Source: Candidatus Omnitrophota bacterium
GTDB lineage: Bacteria; Omnitrophota; Gorgyraeia; Duberdicusellales; 4484-171
Assembly: GCA_028717025.1 (NCBI GenBank)
Contig: JAQUOR010000123.1
Location: 1-5,482, forward strand
Reading direction: 5' to 3'
Length of the DNA: 5,482 nucleotides
Shown: in pieces, positions 1 to 5,482 of the stretch
Layout of the letters: the number at the start of each line of letters is the position of its first letter
Position numbering within the stretch: position 1 is the stretch's first letter
Made by a program: the position numbers and the translations under genes
The notes under the pieces: generated by a model
Database searches by the model: none
What the model saw: only the letters and a program-made list of their open reading frames with translations
Told to the model about the DNA's origin: nothing

Positions 1-299
1 GGTAAATCGTCATCGCAGAAAAACCATACATATTTGCCTGCTGCCTTATTGACCAGCAGTTCAAAATTTTTATCTGATCCTAGATTTTGCGAATTACGGT
101 AATACCGTAGGAAATCATATTGATGCGCTATTTGTCGTACCACATCGGAAGTGGTATCGGACGACGCATTATCAGAAACAATTACTTCTATGTCCTGGGT
201 GTGTAATAAAGCTATCTGTTTTGTGAAAGCTTCCAAAGCTTGAGCTAAATATTTGACTCTATTCCAAGTGGGGATCGCAATGGTGAGTAAGGGGCTCAT
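1..299 (-). CDS. Glycosyltransferase family 2 (RfbV-like), N-terminal part, cut by window edge
   Basis: This reading frame is open from an ATG at 299 to the left edge, giving 99 codons and no stop, so the gene continues outside the window. The translation starts MSPLLTIAIPTWNR, the first beta strand and nucleotide-binding turn of GT-A glycosyltransferases. It continues with IVSDNASSD (residues about 40-48), RYYRNSQNLG (65-74) and YVWFFCDDD (90-98). The DDD at 96-98 corresponds to the metal and nucleotide-sugar binding DXD motif. The order of motifs matches family 2 enzymes such as the abequosyltransferase RfbV of Salmonella, which act on the cytoplasmic face of the inner membrane on lipid-linked O-units. 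It is a clear paralogue of the complete glycosyltransferase at 2770-3813. The start lies 20 bp after the RfbH stop, so the two are probably co-transcribed. The Shine-Dalgarno sequence is weak (a GAAG about 13 nt upstream). An in-frame TTG at 323 is a less likely start. The acceptor and donor cannot be read from the sequence. Confidence 0.93.
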   Translation of the reverse strand, partial: MSPLLTIAIPTWNRVKYLAQALEAFTKQIALLHTQDIEVIVSDNASSDTTSDVVRQIAHQYDFLRYYRNSQNLGSDKNFELLVNKAAGKYVWFFCDDDL

Positions 300-319
300 C
301 TTATTGGCGATTTCTTCAT

Positions 320-1654
320 TCAAAAAATATGTGATTCACTGGTAACGGATAGCGGTGGAAAAGAATCAAAGCATTGCGCGATATGGGCCAACATCTCTTT
401 AGTGATGCCCGGGTACACGCCTATCCAAAAAAGATTATTCATTACTAAATCGGTATTTTTCAACCCAAAAGGGATCCTGCATCGTATGCCTGCGTAGGCC
501 GGTTGTCGAGTCAGATTTCCGCCAAAAAGCATTCGTGTGGCGATTTTATTCTTTTCTAGATATTCCACAATTTCATTTCGCGTAAATGGCGCGGTTCCTC
601 TAACCAGCAACGGGAAACCAAACCACGCAGGCACAGAATTTTTTACCGGTTGTGGCAGGACAAAATACTTCTCATATTTTTCTAAATGACGATACAGGTA
701 GTCAAAATTTTGCTTTCTTACGTGAAGGAATTTAGATAATTTTTTTAATTGCGCACAGCCGATTGCTGCCTGCAAATCGGTGATTTTTAGATTGTAGCCG
801 ATGTGCGCATAACTATATTTGTGATCATAGCCAAAGGGAAGTTTGCCCAGTTGTTGTCTGAATCTTCTCCCGCAGGTGTTATCATGTCCTGCTTCGCACC
901 AGCAATCTCTGCCCCAATCCCTGAAAGAAAGCATGATTCTTCTTAAAAGCGAATCATCCGTTAAAACTGCACCCCCCTCTCCGGTAGTTATGGTATGAGC
1001 GGGATAAAAACTACAAGTTGCAATGTGCCCGAAGGTCCCCGTATAGTGTCCCCCATATTTCGATCCGAGTGCATCGCAATTGTCTTCAATAAACCATAGT
1101 TTATATTTTTTAGCCACGCGTAAAATCTCCTTGATATCTGCCGGGTTTCCAAGTGTGTGCGCGATAAATATAGCTTTTGTTTTTTTTGATATGGCCCGTT
1201 CAATTTTATCGACCTCAATACCATAAGAACCAAGCTCGACATCGATAAACACCGGGATCAAATTATTCTGGAGAATCGGGTTTACGGTAGTTGGAAATCC
1301 GCATGCAATAGTGATCACTTCATCTCCCGGTACTAATGCGCGTTTTTTCAGTAGCGGGGAGGTCAACGCCGAAATTGCGATCAGATTGGCCGACGACCCG
1401 GAGTTAACAAGATCGCAATGTTTCGCACCAAGAAAAGTCGCAAGTTTTTTTTCGAATTCATGTGCATATTTTCCCGCGGTGAGCCAAAAGTCGAGTGAAG
1501 CATCGACTAAATTAACTAATTCGCGGTCATCAAATACCCTGCCCGCATAATTAATATACGTCTTTCCGGGGATAAAGTGTTTCGATTGTGACGCCGCATG
1601 ATATTCCTTGATCTTAGAGAATATTTCTCTTTTAATTATTTTCTTTAAACTCAT
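320..1654 (-). CDS. rfbH: CDP-4-keto-6-deoxyglucose 3-dehydrase (E1), RfbH/DdhC
   Basis: The 444-residue product is a PMP-dependent, [2Fe-2S] dehydrase. It removes the C3 hydroxyl of CDP-4-keto-6-deoxy-D-glucose, the committed step towards 3,6-dideoxyhexoses (abequose, paratose, tyvelose, ascarylose), and needs electrons from an E3-type reductase. The fold is that of the DegT/DnrJ/EryC1/StrS aminotransferases: SGSSANL (85-91), GDEVITIACGFPTTVNP (110-126), AHTLGNPADI (165-174), IEDNCDALGS (189-198), SFYPAHTITTGEGG (215-228). His220 stands where aminotransferases carry the PLP-binding Lys, the hallmark of this subgroup. Cys193, Cys251, Cys253 and Cys261 give the C-X57-C-X-C-X7-C iron-sulfur pattern known from Yersinia E1, with the same residue numbers as I recall them. 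Length is close to the usual ~437, with a short C-terminal extension. The ATG start is supported by a strong ribosome binding site at 1662-1671. It follows the methyltransferase by 39 bp and precedes a glycosyltransferase by 20 bp. The symbol ddhC (ascC in Yersinia) is equally valid. Confidence 0.96.
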   Translation of the reverse strand: MSLKKIIKREIFSKIKEYHAASQSKHFIPGKTYINYAGRVFDDRELVNLVDASLDFWLTAGKYAHEFEKKLATFLGAKHCDLVNSGSSANLIAISALTSPLLKKRALVPGDEVITIACGFPTTVNPILQNNLIPVFIDVELGSYGIEVDKIERAISKKTKAIFIAHTLGNPADIKEILRVAKKYKLWFIEDNCDALGSKYGGHYTGTFGHIATCSFYPAHTITTGEGGAVLTDDSLLRRIMLSFRDWGRDCWCEAGHDNTCGRRFRQQLGKLPFGYDHKYSYAHIGYNLKITDLQAAIGCAQLKKLSKFLHVRKQNFDYLYRHLEKYEKYFVLPQPVKNSVPAWFGFPLLVRGTAPFTRNEIVEYLEKNKIATRMLFGGNLTRQPAYAGIRCRIPFGLKNTDLVMNNLFWIGVYPGITKEMLAHIAQCFDSFPPLSVTSESHIF

Positions 1655-1661
1655 AGCGTGG

Positions 1662-1671
1662 CTTCCCCCTT
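1662..1671 (-). promoter_or_regulatory. Ribosome binding site of the RfbH gene
   Basis: On the minus strand the bases AAGGGGGAAG lie upstream of the ATG at 1654. The AGGGGG core is separated from it by about 10 nt. This is the strongest Shine-Dalgarno-like stretch in front of any gene in the window and fixes the start of the dehydrase. Confidence 0.7.
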
Positions 1672-1693
1672 GGTTATGTGGTAGCGCGTGCCC

Positions 1694-2620
1694 CTACACC
1701 CATTTCGATAAAACTCCGGCATGTTTGTTTCTATGCAAAAATACAAAATTTGTCTCAAGCGTATCATCCGTAACGCATTCTATTCGTTGTAAATTATTGA
1801 CATGAATAGTATGACAATCGTATCCAAGTGTGGTAAACAATCTGATAGTATCGTTAGGGTGATAATTGAATTTTTTTGACCACTTCCTAAGCATTTCAGA
1901 AAATATTATCGGCGTATACTTCTTAATTGTCTCGATTCCCCCCTCAAAAACAAGCTTTTCTGCTCCTTCAACGTCACATTTTATAAAATCCAACCTATCA
2001 ATACCGAGCGATGGGAAAACATCATCAAGTTTCTTTACGGCATATCTAACATTGGTGGTGCTTTTACTTTCACGCAAATTTGCCATCGATGAAGCACCGC
2101 ACCATTCTGCATCAAGGAAAAAATCAAATTCACCGTTTACGTTTGATAATCCAAAATTAAATGCATTCTTGATCTGCTGTTCATTCAAAATTAAATTTTT
2201 GACGAGTTTATTATATATCTCAGGTATCGGCTCAAATGAAAAAACTGTAATACTTTTTCCTTTTTTCAGCCAATTTAAAGTATACCAGCCTATATTAGCG
2301 CCAATGTCCAGCACCACATCATCATTTTTGACGCTATTAAAAAGAAACTTTTCCTCTTCCGATTCATATGAGCCGAAATTTAAAAATGTAAAAGGCACGG
2401 AAGTCATATCATGGGAGACAGAAACCATGGTAATTTGAAGACCATTGCTTAAAAAATTAAAATAAACATCGTCATCTTTTATGGTTATATCCGAGATGGT
2501 GCTTTTGTTAATAAAATCGGCATATTCATATAATACTTTATGAACATCAAACATGCGCTTCACGTACTCATATTTATCGATTTTGTTATTTAAAAAATCT
2601 GATCTGTTCTCCTTTAACAT
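1694..2620 (-). CDS. FkbM family SAM-dependent methyltransferase
   Basis: The 308-residue product is a class I S-adenosylmethionine methyltransferase of the FkbM family. The first ~95 residues are poorly conserved. Then come motif I VVLDIGANIGWYT (102-114), the acidic end of strand 2 in FSFEP (128-132, Glu130 expected to bind the SAM ribose), the conserved DFIKCDVEGAE (211-221), and a C-terminal LETNFVFLHR (288-297). All of these are typical of FkbM proteins, which methylate hydroxyl groups on sugars or polyketides and are frequent in O-antigen and capsule clusters. By context it probably O-methylates a sugar of this polysaccharide, but the substrate and position cannot be read. The ATG start has an AAGGA ribosome binding site 9 nt upstream. 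The gene is A+T-rich: in 2461-2520 only 19 of 60 bases are G or C, against 32 of 60 in 1321-1380 inside RfbH. It has a 149 bp leader upstream and only 39 bp before RfbH. Confidence 0.92.
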   Translation of the reverse strand: MLKENRSDFLNNKIDKYEYVKRMFDVHKVLYEYADFINKSTISDITIKDDDVYFNFLSNGLQITMVSVSHDMTSVPFTFLNFGSYESEEEKFLFNSVKNDDVVLDIGANIGWYTLNWLKKGKSITVFSFEPIPEIYNKLVKNLILNEQQIKNAFNFGLSNVNGEFDFFLDAEWCGASSMANLRESKSTTNVRYAVKKLDDVFPSLGIDRLDFIKCDVEGAEKLVFEGGIETIKKYTPIIFSEMLRKWSKKFNYHPNDTIRLFTTLGYDCHTIHVNNLQRIECVTDDTLETNFVFLHRNKHAGVLSKWV

Positions 2621-2628
2621 ATTATGGC

Positions 2629-2670
2629 ATCCTTATTGATAAAATTTTTGTTGCTCTATAAAACCTCTCA
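2629..2670 (-). repeat. Leader repeat, copy B (before the FkbM gene)
   Basis: On the minus strand this reads GAGAGGTTTT, two bases, AGAGC, then an A+T-rich spacer and TAAGGAT. The same blocks in the same order occur at 3836-3870 before the glycosyltransferase gene. Over the best 20 bases (2651-2670 against 3851-3870) 16 are identical, and TAAGGAT (7 bases) is identical at the other end. The spacer is 7 bases longer here than in copy A. In this copy the terminal AAGGA is well placed to serve as ribosome binding site. Confidence 0.55.
2630..2634 (-). promoter_or_regulatory. Ribosome binding site of the FkbM gene
   Basis: AAGGA on the minus strand sits 9 nt before the ATG at 2620, a normal spacing, and supports that start. 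It lies inside the downstream end of the leader repeat shared with the glycosyltransferase gene. Confidence 0.65.
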
Positions 2671-2769
2671 CAAACCGGTCATGGGTGTTGCTTACACCGT
2701 CAATGTTCTATTGAATCAAAGAAGACGGCAGTATTGGTTATGCTTCAACGACAGTCTTAAGAGAGGCTT

Positions 2770-3813
2770 CTACTTGGAAACACTGCGCCCCTTTAAGAGC
2801 CTGATCGATGTCTTAAAAAAATGCGTGTTTTTTAATTTCTTAAAGACCTTATATTGTAATACCCTCTCAAAAGGAGAATTTACAATCATAAGCGAGATCA
2901 GCAGCGGCCGGGTCTGGGCGTTTCTCAACAGTCGTATAAAATTTTTGGCGACCCAGCGGTACTCTTTTTGTTTTATCGCTTTGTCGAAATTAATACTACC
3001 GAGCTTATCCTGAAGCAACAACGATAAGATATTTACTTCCGGGCTGCCTCGGAAATCGCTGACCCTTTGCGGGAATTTTTCAATGATATACGGCAAACTG
3101 ATTGCGGCGCCTATGTTCCCAAAAAGCTGAGGACTATAGCGCAGATTGGAATACTCGTCATCCGCCATGGCAAGCGGTTCTCTGTATAACAGGAGAGAGT
3201 GACGGCTTGATATATGGAAAATATACAGCGTTAAAGTTAAAAAATACCAGCCGGTACCCACGTAGGGTTTCAGAAACGATATATCGTTCTCATTCAAGAT
3301 TTTCCGCTCAAGAATACACATTGAGACTTTTGGCCACTTGGTTATCGCGTAAACGGCCTTTTCGTCATCGGTAACCACCTCGGTACGCTGGACAATATCA
3401 AAGAAGGGATGCGGCGCGTTAGGCTGAACGAATGCAAAAAGCATAGCTGAAGGATAATAGCCTCTAAGGGAATTGAACACCTCTGCGATCGCATTGTTAA
3501 TGGGGATATCGTCGTCGCCGAAAAGCCATACATATTCGCCGCGGGCGTTCTTATATAAAAAATCGACATTCGCGTCGCCTCCGATATCGCGTGAATGCCT
3601 ATAATATCTTAGGCTACTGCCAAAAAGTGCTTTATACTCGGCGACTACACTTTCAGTGTGGTCCGGAGAACAATTATCCGCAATAAAAATTTCAAGCTTA
3701 CTCTTTAAATCAAAAAGTTTGAATTCCTCGCCGAACGCGTCTAAGAGCCTTCTAAGCTTATCGGCTCTGTTGAAGGTAGGAATACAAATAGATAAAAAAG
3801 TTTCATCAAGCAT
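2770..3813 (-). CDS. Glycosyltransferase family 2, RfbV (abequosyltransferase)-like
   Basis: The 347-residue product is complete. It begins with LSICIPTFNR (7-16), the first strand of the GT-A fold. It continues with IFIADNCSPD (42-51), LRYYRHSRDIGGD (68-80) and GEYVWLFGDDD (92-102), where DDD at 100-102 is the metal and nucleotide-sugar binding motif. The length and motif order fit family 2 transferases of the RfbV type, which add a dideoxyhexose or other rare sugar to an undecaprenyl-linked O-unit at the cytoplasmic membrane. No membrane-spanning segment is obvious. The basic C-terminus (about 300-347) could help membrane contact. The ATG at 3813 is the only usual start codon after the upstream in-frame stop at 3874-3876. 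No good Shine-Dalgarno lies at normal distance: an AAGGA sits 24 nt upstream, inside the leader repeat. It is paralogous to the partial enzyme at 1-299. An RfbV-like role is inference, helped by the nearby RfbH gene. Confidence 0.94.
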   Translation of the reverse strand: MLDETFLSICIPTFNRADKLRRLLDAFGEEFKLFDLKSKLEIFIADNCSPDHTESVVAEYKALFGSSLRYYRHSRDIGGDANVDFLYKNARGEYVWLFGDDDIPINNAIAEVFNSLRGYYPSAMLFAFVQPNAPHPFFDIVQRTEVVTDDEKAVYAITKWPKVSMCILERKILNENDISFLKPYVGTGWYFLTLTLYIFHISSRHSLLLYREPLAMADDEYSNLRYSPQLFGNIGAAISLPYIIEKFPQRVSDFRGSPEVNILSLLLQDKLGSINFDKAIKQKEYRWVAKNFIRLLRNAQTRPLLISLMIVNSPFERVLQYKVFKKLKNTHFFKTSIRLLKGRSVSK

Positions 3814-3835
3814 ACGACCGTAATGATTGGAATGT

Positions 3836-3870
3836 ATCCTTAGAAAATGGTGGCTCTCGAAAACCTCTCT
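3836..3870 (-). repeat. Leader repeat, copy A (before the glycosyltransferase gene)
   Basis: On the minus strand this reads GAGAGGTTTT, two bases, AGAGC, a short spacer, and TAAGGAT, matching copy B at 2629-2670. It lies in the 68 bp gap between the SDR stop and the glycosyltransferase ATG. In this copy AAGGA is 24 nt from the start, too far for a usual ribosome binding site. The match is therefore not explained merely by both being Shine-Dalgarno regions. Confidence 0.55.
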
Positions 3871-3889
3871 GGTTCATCGCTCTAGAGAG
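3865..3889 (-). repeat. Small inverted repeat across the SDR stop codon
   Basis: CTCTCT at 3865-3870 and AGAGAG at 3884-3889 can pair around a 13-base loop that contains the SDR stop codon. Read on the minus strand, the stem is followed by GTTTTC. It resembles a very weak intrinsic terminator, but the stem is short, the loop is large and the T run is only four, so I do not call it a terminator. Confidence 0.25.
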
Positions 3890-4820
3890 AAATATTTTGT
3901 AAAAGTGGTTTTGATTCTTCAATGATACAATCTAAAGACGAGAACTTCGGATGATACCCTATGCTTTGCGCTCTTCGATTATTCGAATAATAGATATCTT
4001 TATCCCCTGTTATATTCGAAACCTTCGCGCGGTCTTCAATGGTATATTGGAGCCCATGCTTTTTTTTAAAATAATCTATAATCTCAAATGTAGTCGTCGG
4101 CCTTTTGCTATAAACATCAAACGCATCGTTAAAGGTATGTTTTTTGATACACTTCTCGACCAACGCGAATAAATCTTTGGGGTGCGCGTAATCACGCATT
4201 ACGTTTTTCGAGTTGATTATCAATTTCTTTTTGTTTTGAACGCACTGGATTATCTCGGCAATAAAATAATTTGTTTCTATATTTATAAATCGGCTGAAAT
4301 AGGCGAATACTCGTAGATCAACGATATTGAACTTGTTGAATGCGCGATGTTTTGCTTCAGAATTTATTTTTGCTATTCCATAATACTGTGATGGTTGTAT
4401 GCGATTAACAGCAAGTTGAAGATAACTGCTTTCATCGACTGGGCTGTTAAAATCAGTGCCATACACGGCTCCGCTACTAAAGTTTAGGTAAAACGTCGAG
4501 GGGTAGTTTTTAAGATAGTCCAATACGAGATTGTCAAAAGTCTCCGTTAAGCTAAAAATTGATGAAATTTCGTTTTTTAGTTTATCCGGATCACCAATGC
4601 CCACGCAATTGAGGATAACATCATATCCGTTATCGTTTATTTGTTTAAAATCAAGGACTTTGATTTCTCTCTTACCGTCAATACCCGCAAGAAAGTTGTG
4701 TAAACGCTTCGGGGAACGTGCAAAAAGAAAAAGACTATACCTTTCATCTTGCATGAAGTTACAGATCATACCCTTGGCGATATGTCCCGTTGCGCCTAGA
4801 ATCGCAATTCTTATGCTCAT
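3882..4820 (-). CDS. Extended SDR, NAD(P)-dependent sugar-nucleotide epimerase/reductase
   Basis: The 312-residue product is a complete extended short-chain dehydrogenase. The N-terminal strand and turn IAILGATGHIAKG (5-17) is the Rossmann NAD(P)-binding loop in a GxxGxxA form (Gly9, Gly12, Ala15) rather than the commoner GxxGxxG. LNFSSGAVYG (112-121) supplies the catalytic Ser, and YGIAK (147-151) is the YxxxK motif with Tyr147 and Lys151. The region after residue 165 (VDLRVFAYFSR) and the VMRDYAHPKDL stretch (207-217) are the usual substrate-domain landmarks. Such enzymes reduce, epimerise or dehydrate nucleotide sugars in the cytoplasm. Because RfbH is encoded nearby, a C4 keto-reductase acting on a CDP-3,6-dideoxy-4-ketohexose (the role of RfbJ or RfbS) is possible, but I do not recognise it as either. 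The ATG is forced by an in-frame TAA at 4830-4832. No clear Shine-Dalgarno is visible. The gene is A+T-rich: 16 of 60 bases are G or C in 4261-4320. Confidence 0.9.
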   Translation of the reverse strand: MSIRIAILGATGHIAKGMICNFMQDERYSLFLFARSPKRLHNFLAGIDGKREIKVLDFKQINDNGYDVILNCVGIGDPDKLKNEISSIFSLTETFDNLVLDYLKNYPSTFYLNFSSGAVYGTDFNSPVDESSYLQLAVNRIQPSQYYGIAKINSEAKHRAFNKFNIVDLRVFAYFSRFINIETNYFIAEIIQCVQNKKKLIINSKNVMRDYAHPKDLFALVEKCIKKHTFNDAFDVYSKRPTTTFEIIDYFKKKHGLQYTIEDRAKVSNITGDKDIYYSNNRRAQSIGYHPKFSSLDCIIEESKPLLQNISL

Positions 4821-4953
4821 ATGCGTAAATTATTTTCGTGAATGAACGGATAAAAATATTTCTTCTTTCCGTGCGGATGCATTACAGTCTGAGAATAAAA
4901 TCGTATCTGTTCAAACTGATTTTTTAATCACACGGTGGATCCCGTAACGTATC
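4821..4953 (-). other. 133 bp intergenic gap between the two SDR genes
   Basis: No gene fits here. The gap holds a small perfect inverted repeat (TGATT, four bases, AATCA, at about 4919-4932) just after the upstream gene. On the minus strand the loop is A-rich and no T run follows, so it is not a convincing terminator. I see no well-spaced -35/-10 pair and no good ribosome binding site before the 4820 start. The leader repeat found before the next two genes is absent. Confidence 0.45.
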
Positions 4954-5482
4954 TTACAAGAAACTTCTGATTGTTCGCCTGAATCCTTCTTCCAATAAAT
5001 AATGCTGTTCCCAGCCAAGGCTTTTAAGCTTTGCGCTATCAAGACAGATCCGCGGCGTCTTGCTTTTTAGATATCCTTCTGGTTTCATCTGTTCATTTAT
5101 TTCTATGCGCAAATTTTTTTCTGGAAACAATTCAACTAACAGACGCGCGAGGTCACCGATGCTTATCTCTGTAATTTTGTCGCCGACATTGTAAGCCTGG
5201 GCATTATTCCCTTTAAAAAGTACCGTAAAAATCCCTACTATGGCATCGGCGAGATAGCAAAACGTTCTTTTTGCGCTTCCGCTACTTTTCATTATTATGT
5301 TTCTATTGTGTATCACATCGGATACGAAATCCGCGTGGACCCTGCCGTCATCGAGCCTCATGCCGGGACCGTATGTATGTCCCGGCCTTACGATTTTCGT
5401 AGGCACTCCGTACTGATGACTCCAGCATACGCATAGCGTTTCTCCGGCTCTTTTGCCTTCGGCATAGCATGAACGGACCAAC
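4954..5482 (-). CDS. NAD-dependent sugar-nucleotide epimerase/dehydratase, C-terminal part, cut by window edge
   Basis: The frame is open to the right edge, so the N-terminal Rossmann half lies outside the window. The first in-window codon that could start is a TTG, which is very unlikely to be the true start because the sequence enters directly at the active site. The visible 175 residues begin with the YxxxK motif as YAEGK (6-10, Tyr and Lys catalytic). They continue with KIVRPGHTYGPGMRLDDGRV (29-48), then RTFCYLADAIVGIF (72-85), QAYNVGD (95-101), and the late LGWEQHYLLEEGFRRTI segment typical of extended SDRs. The closest families I recognise are UDP-glucuronate decarboxylase-like and dTDP-glucose 4,6-dehydratase-like enzymes of O-antigen clusters. 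The reaction (epimerase, dehydratase or decarboxylase) cannot be decided without the N-terminal half. It is followed by a 133 bp gap before the second SDR. Confidence 0.9.
   Translation of the reverse strand, partial: LVRSCYAEGKRAGETLCVCWSHQYGVPTKIVRPGHTYGPGMRLDDGRVHADFVSDVIHNRNIIMKSSGSAKRTFCYLADAIVGIFTVLFKGNNAQAYNVGDKITEISIGDLARLLVELFPEKNLRIEINEQMKPEGYLKSKTPRICLDSAKLKSLGWEQHYLLEEGFRRTIRSFL

Larger units (their letters stand above)
2621..2769 (-). other. 149 bp intergenic leader before the FkbM gene
   Basis: This gap is longer than most others here. On the minus strand it holds, from the glycosyltransferase stop onward: about 65 bp with nothing recognised; a small perfect 5-bp hairpin (plus strand GGTGT at 2684-2688 and ACACC at 2694-2698, 5-base loop) without a following T run, so not a convincing terminator; and then the leader repeat at 2629-2670 ending in the FkbM ribosome binding site. 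I looked for paired -35/-10 boxes and found none with good match and spacing. An A+T-rich stretch (AAAAATTTTATCAATAAGG) precedes the start. Confidence 0.5.

Noticed and set aside
988..1550. Open frames on both strands inside the dehydrase gene (988-1242 minus, 1311-1550 plus)
   Set aside because: They are alternative-frame shadows of a gene whose frame is fixed by many conserved motifs.
1680..1690. GGTAGCGCGTG on the plus strand, reminiscent of the ops element (GGCGGTAGNNTG) of RfaH-controlled O-antigen operons
   Set aside because: It is on the strand opposite to all the genes, has an extra base pair within the core and lacks the rest of a JUMPstart sequence, so it is most likely chance.
1866..2438. 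Open frame of 190 codons on the plus strand
   Set aside because: It lies entirely opposite the FkbM gene, has no recognisable motif and is Ser/Phe-rich as expected for an antisense shadow.
2684..2698. GGTGT/ACACC hairpin as a terminator after the glycosyltransferase gene
   Set aside because: The stem is only 5 bp and no T run follows on either strand.
2624..3013. Open frame of 129 codons on the plus strand covering the 149 bp gap
   Set aside because: More than half lies opposite the glycosyltransferase C-terminus, there is no recognisable domain and no ribosome binding site.
4919..4932. TGATT/AATCA hairpin as a terminator after the partial SDR gene
   Set aside because: The stem is 5 bp with only one G-C pair, and the T run is in the loop of the opposite strand, not after the stem.
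1..5482. tRNA, rRNA, CRISPR array, insertion sequence or transposase remnants
   Set aside because: I saw no regularly spaced repeats, no terminal inverted repeats with a transposase and no RNA gene signatures. The window is almost fully used by protein genes.

Overview
The window is part of a surface-polysaccharide (O-antigen-type) gene cluster. Every gene I can support lies on the minus strand, so it is transcribed from right to left, and both ends cut through genes. The host is probably a Gram-negative bacterium, because the best-recognised gene, a CDP-4-keto-6-deoxyglucose 3-dehydrase (RfbH/DdhC), belongs to the 3,6-dideoxyhexose pathway of lipopolysaccharide O-antigens. The sequence itself does not fix the taxon.

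Order in the direction of transcription: (1) 5482-4954, the C-terminal part of an extended SDR nucleotide-sugar epimerase/dehydratase; (2) 133 bp without a gene; (3) 4820-3882, a complete second SDR with the Ser/Tyr/Lys catalytic set; (4) a 68 bp gap carrying one copy of a short leader repeat; (5) 3813-2770, a complete family 2 glycosyltransferase; (6) a 149 bp gap carrying the second copy of that repeat; (7) 2620-1694, a complete FkbM-type methyltransferase; (8) a 39 bp gap with a strong ribosome binding site; (9) 1654-320, the complete RfbH/DdhC; (10) a 20 bp gap; (11) 299-1, the N-terminal third of a second family 2 glycosyltransferase, clearly paralogous to the first.

Together the genes suggest synthesis of a rare deoxysugar and its use. 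RfbH/DdhC removes the C3 hydroxyl of a CDP-4-keto-6-deoxyhexose, one or both SDRs could reduce, epimerise or dehydrate sugar nucleotides, the RfbV-like glycosyltransferases would add the sugars to a lipid-linked O-unit, and FkbM may O-methylate one of them. The partner genes for the dideoxyhexose route (CDP-glucose synthesis, 4,6-dehydratase, E3 reductase), flippase and polymerase are not in the window.

Base composition is patchy. The methyltransferase and the complete SDR are visibly more A+T-rich than the dehydrase and the complete glycosyltransferase, as is common in clusters assembled by exchange. Nothing here looks like a wholly new system. The least expected observation is the repeated leader element in front of two neighbouring genes.
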